A stretch of 64,000 nt of DNA, taken from assembly GCA_017936605.1 (NCBI GenBank), contig JAGBFH010000010.1, positions 119,746 through 183,745 on the forward strand. The letters are read 5' to 3'. Of the stretch, positions 62,204 through 64,000 are shown in pieces. Source of the DNA: Tidjanibacter sp. (lineage in GTDB: Bacteria; Bacteroidota; Bacteroidia; Bacteroidales; Rikenellaceae). Both the position numbers and the translations under genes were made by a program. Numbering within the stretch: position 1 is the first letter of the stretch; each line of letters begins with the position of its first letter. The notes below the pieces were generated by a model that saw nothing but the letters and a program-made list of their open reading frames with translations, made no database searches and was not told where the DNA came from.

Positions 62204-62827
62204 TTAGAAATTCTCGTTAACTTTTGCCAATGCGCTCTCGGTGAACAGCATCACACCTGCGTTCATAACATCGTAGGTGTTCAGGTTTGCCACCTGCATA
62301 ACCTTCACTTTGGGGAGGTTGCGTACGCTCAGGCAAATGTTGTGATCGGTCTCTGCTACTACGAGCAATACCTTCTTACCGGCAAGGTTGAGAGCCTCGG
62401 CCATTGCTACGAACGATTTGGTTTTGGGAGTCTCCATAACGAAATCCTCAACAACGGTGATAGCCTCGCTCTGTGCTTTGATTGAGAGTGCGCTACGGCG
62501 TGCGAGAGCTTTGAGCTTTTTGTTCAGCTTGAAGCTATAGTCGCGGGGTACGGGACCAAAGATGCGACCGCCGCCGGGGAAGAGAGGCGAGAGGATGCTA
62601 CCTGCACGAGCACCGCCGGTGCCTTTCTGTCGTTTAAGTTTGCGGGTCGAGCCTGCTACCTCGTTACGCTGTTTTGCTTTGTGAGTACCCTGACGCTGAT
62701 CAGCCAAGTACTGCTTTACTGCCAAGTAGATAGCGTGGGTGTTGGGCTCGATGCCAAAGACCTCCTGCGAAAGAACTGCTTTCTTCGAGGTCTGAGTTCC
62801 TGTGGTGGTGTAAATTGTAAGTTCCAT
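62204..62827 (-). CDS. rplD: 50S ribosomal protein L4
   Basis: A 207-residue protein starting MELTIYTTTGTQTSKKAVLS; a start seven codons earlier (62848) would overlap rplC. The tunnel loop KRQKGTGGARAGSILSPLFPGGG (cited by its position, about residues 62-84) is typical. In E. coli L4 also represses the S10 operon; such control here is unproven. Confidence 0.98.
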   Translation of the reverse strand: MELTIYTTTGTQTSKKAVLSQEVFGIEPNTHAIYLAVKQYLADQRQGTHKAKQRNEVAGSTRKLKRQKGTGGARAGSILSPLFPGGGRIFGPVPRDYSFKLNKKLKALARRSALSIKAQSEAITVVEDFVMETPKTKSFVAMAEALNLAGKKVLLVVAETDHNICLSVRNLPKVKVMQVANLNTYDVMNAGVMLFTESALAKVNENF

Positions 62828-62837
62828 CTCCTCAATC

Positions 62838-63455
62838 CTACTTTTCAATGATTACATAAGTACCTTTTGCACCGGGAACAGAACCTTTCACCAGGAGAAG
62901 GTTGTTCTCAGCGATAACTTTGAGGACTTTAAGGTTCTGAACCTTAATCCTCTCACCGCCGGTCTGGCCGGGCAAGCGTTTGCCCTTGAAAACGCGCGAA
63001 GGATAGGACGATGCACCCAAAGAACCGGGTTTGCGCTGACGGTTGTGCTGACCGTGGGTCTGGCCACCTACACCGGCAAAGCCGTGGCGTTTAACAACAC
63101 CCTGATAGCCTTTACCTTTCGATACGCCCACTACATCAACCCAGTCACCCTCCTCGAAGGTGTCTGCAACGGTCAGTACCTGACCCAGAGTTACCTCGGT
63201 GAACTCTTTGAACTCCACCAGTTTGGCTTTGGGGGTTACACCCGATTTACCAAAGTGGCCTAACAAGCTTTTGCTGGTGTGCTTCTCACTCTTCTCGCCA
63301 TAGGCAATCTGAACTGCGGAGTAACCATCTTTCTCCTCGTTCTTGATTTGCGTAACTACACAGGGACCAGCCTCAATAACAGTGCATGGTATGTTCTTAC
63401 CCTCGGCACTGAAAACGGAAGTCATTCCGATTTTTTTTCCAATTAGTCCTGACAT
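62838..63455 (-). CDS. rplC: 50S ribosomal protein L3
   Basis: A 205-residue protein with the L3 signature near the glutamine methylation site ([20 protein letters not shown], about residues 124-143). It reaches into the peptidyl-transferase centre. A 202-bp spacer separates it from rpsJ, longer than the other spacers of this part of the operon. Confidence 0.99.
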   Translation of the reverse strand: MSGLIGKKIGMTSVFSAEGKNIPCTVIEAGPCVVTQIKNEEKDGYSAVQIAYGEKSEKHTSKSLLGHFGKSGVTPKAKLVEFKEFTEVTLGQVLTVADTFEEGDWVDVVGVSKGKGYQGVVKRHGFAGVGGQTHGQHNRQRKPGSLGASSYPSRVFKGKRLPGQTGGERIKVQNLKVLKVIAENNLLLVKGSVPGAKGTYVIIEK

Positions 63456-63657
63456 TTTTCGTGTCTTTAATTACTTGTTGTTTATAAAAAAGTTGTGTGT
63501 TTGTAAAGTCTCTTTTCTTATGCTTTACTCTCTCTTTGTCCTTCGTTTTCCTCTGGGGGGAGCGGAGAGGCGGTTCCTCGCGCGTGCGTATTTATTTATA
63601 GGTATCAAGCAAGGAACCTCCTTCGTTTCTCTTCTCCTGTCCCTTCGGTCTTCGTTA
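63456..63657 (-). other. Leader-like spacer between rpsJ and rplC with a hairpin
   Basis: No gene is supported. On the minus strand GGTTCCTTGC (63609-63618) can pair with GCGAGGAACC (63572-63581) across a 27-base AT-rich loop, with one G-U pair. It is about 120 bases before rplC and may be a processing or control element. Confidence 0.5.
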
Positions 63658-63963
63658 TCAGACTTTGATGTTTACCTCAACACCCGAGGGGAGCTCCAAT
63701 TTCATCAGAGCGTCGATAGTTTTGGGGGTCGAGCTGTAGATATCAAGAATCCTCTTGAAGGTGCAGAGCTGGAACTGCTCGCGTGCTTTCTTGTTAACGA
63801 AAGTCGAACGGTTCACAGTGAAAATCTTTTTCTGGGTAGGAAGTGGAATAGGACCGCTTACTACTGCGCCTGTGCTTTTCACAGTTTTTACGATTTTCTC
63901 GGCCGATTTGTCAACCAAGTTGTGATCGTAAGATTCGAGTTTGATTCTAATTTTCTGACTCAT
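63658..63963 (-). CDS. rpsJ: 30S ribosomal protein S10
   Basis: A 101-residue head protein, also the transcription antitermination factor NusE ([40 protein letters not shown]). It opens the visible part of the S10 operon; anything upstream is outside the window. Confidence 0.99.
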   Translation of the reverse strand: MSQKIRIKLESYDHNLVDKSAEKIVKTVKSTGAVVSGPIPLPTQKKIFTVNRSTFVNKKAREQFQLCTFKRILDIYSSTPKTIDALMKLELPSGVEVNIKV

Positions 63964-64000
63964 GGTTATTTATTCTTTTATTCCAATTCTTGTTTTTTAC

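Overview
The window comes from a Bacteroidota chromosome, most likely a gut Bacteroidales of the Rikenellaceae/Alistipes kind (the genus is an inference). The grounds are a SusC/SusD pair, many lipoproteins with a 'short hydrophobic stretch plus Cys' start, sulfatase-free glycan-degradation gene clusters, a Bat (MoxR/VWA) operon, a Bacteroidota-type ribosomal operon (C-minus S14, L36 lacking two zinc ligands, long L17), and promoters of the Bacteroidota form (-33 TTTG, about 19-21 bases, -7 TAnnTTTG). Purine-rich Shine-Dalgarno sites are not a reliable guide to starts here, so starts were chosen from signal peptides, family length and operon spacing.

Region by region. (1) 1-8033: a sugar-catabolism cluster with a PHP hydrolase, a divergent DeoR regulator, a PfkB kinase, an amidohydrolase lipoprotein, a GH36-like alpha-galactosidase broken by one frameshift, a CBM9-like protein and a NahK-like sugar-1-kinase. 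(2) 8034-8745: terminator, a 146-bp inverted-repeat element and tRNA-Ser(CGA). (3) 8746-16137: an FAD oxidoreductase lipoprotein facing a minus-strand set: BACON/DUF5018-like lipoprotein, phosphodiester glycosidase (NAGPA), GHL10-like lipoprotein, DUF5009 membrane acyltransferase. (4) 16447-20064: tatC-tatA and a divergent GH20 hexosaminidase. (5) 20340-35207: a polysaccharide-utilisation operon read leftward from one good promoter: Tat-exported DUF4434 protein, MFS sugar porter, AGE epimerase, SusC, SusD, DUF5018 lipoprotein, GHL10-like lipoprotein, metallophosphoesterase, DUF5009 acyltransferase, with a divergent ROK repressor. (6) 37501-40347: CE2-like esterase and murA. (7) 40436-46763: Bat aerotolerance-type operon. 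(8) 47604-63963: the S10-spc-alpha ribosomal superoperon from rpsJ to rplQ, interrupted by an 830-bp repeat-filled gap between rpsN and rpsH.

How it fits together: regions 3 and 5 share the same ordered trio (DUF5018-like surface lipoprotein, GHL10-like lipoprotein, DUF5009 transmembrane acyltransferase), each with one added phosphate-ester-cleaving enzyme (NAGPA in one, calcineurin-type in the other). With the GH20 hexosaminidase, AGE epimerase, NahK-like kinase and an HGSNAT-like acyltransferase, the simplest reading is a system that takes apart phosphorylated and/or de-N-acetylated amino-sugar glycans. This is inference; the substrate is unknown. The intergenic DNA is unusually rich in structured repeats: REP-like double hairpins, 7-10-bp tandem repeats, and a dispersed hairpin family with a conserved TTAC/GTAA core and variable but complementary arms.
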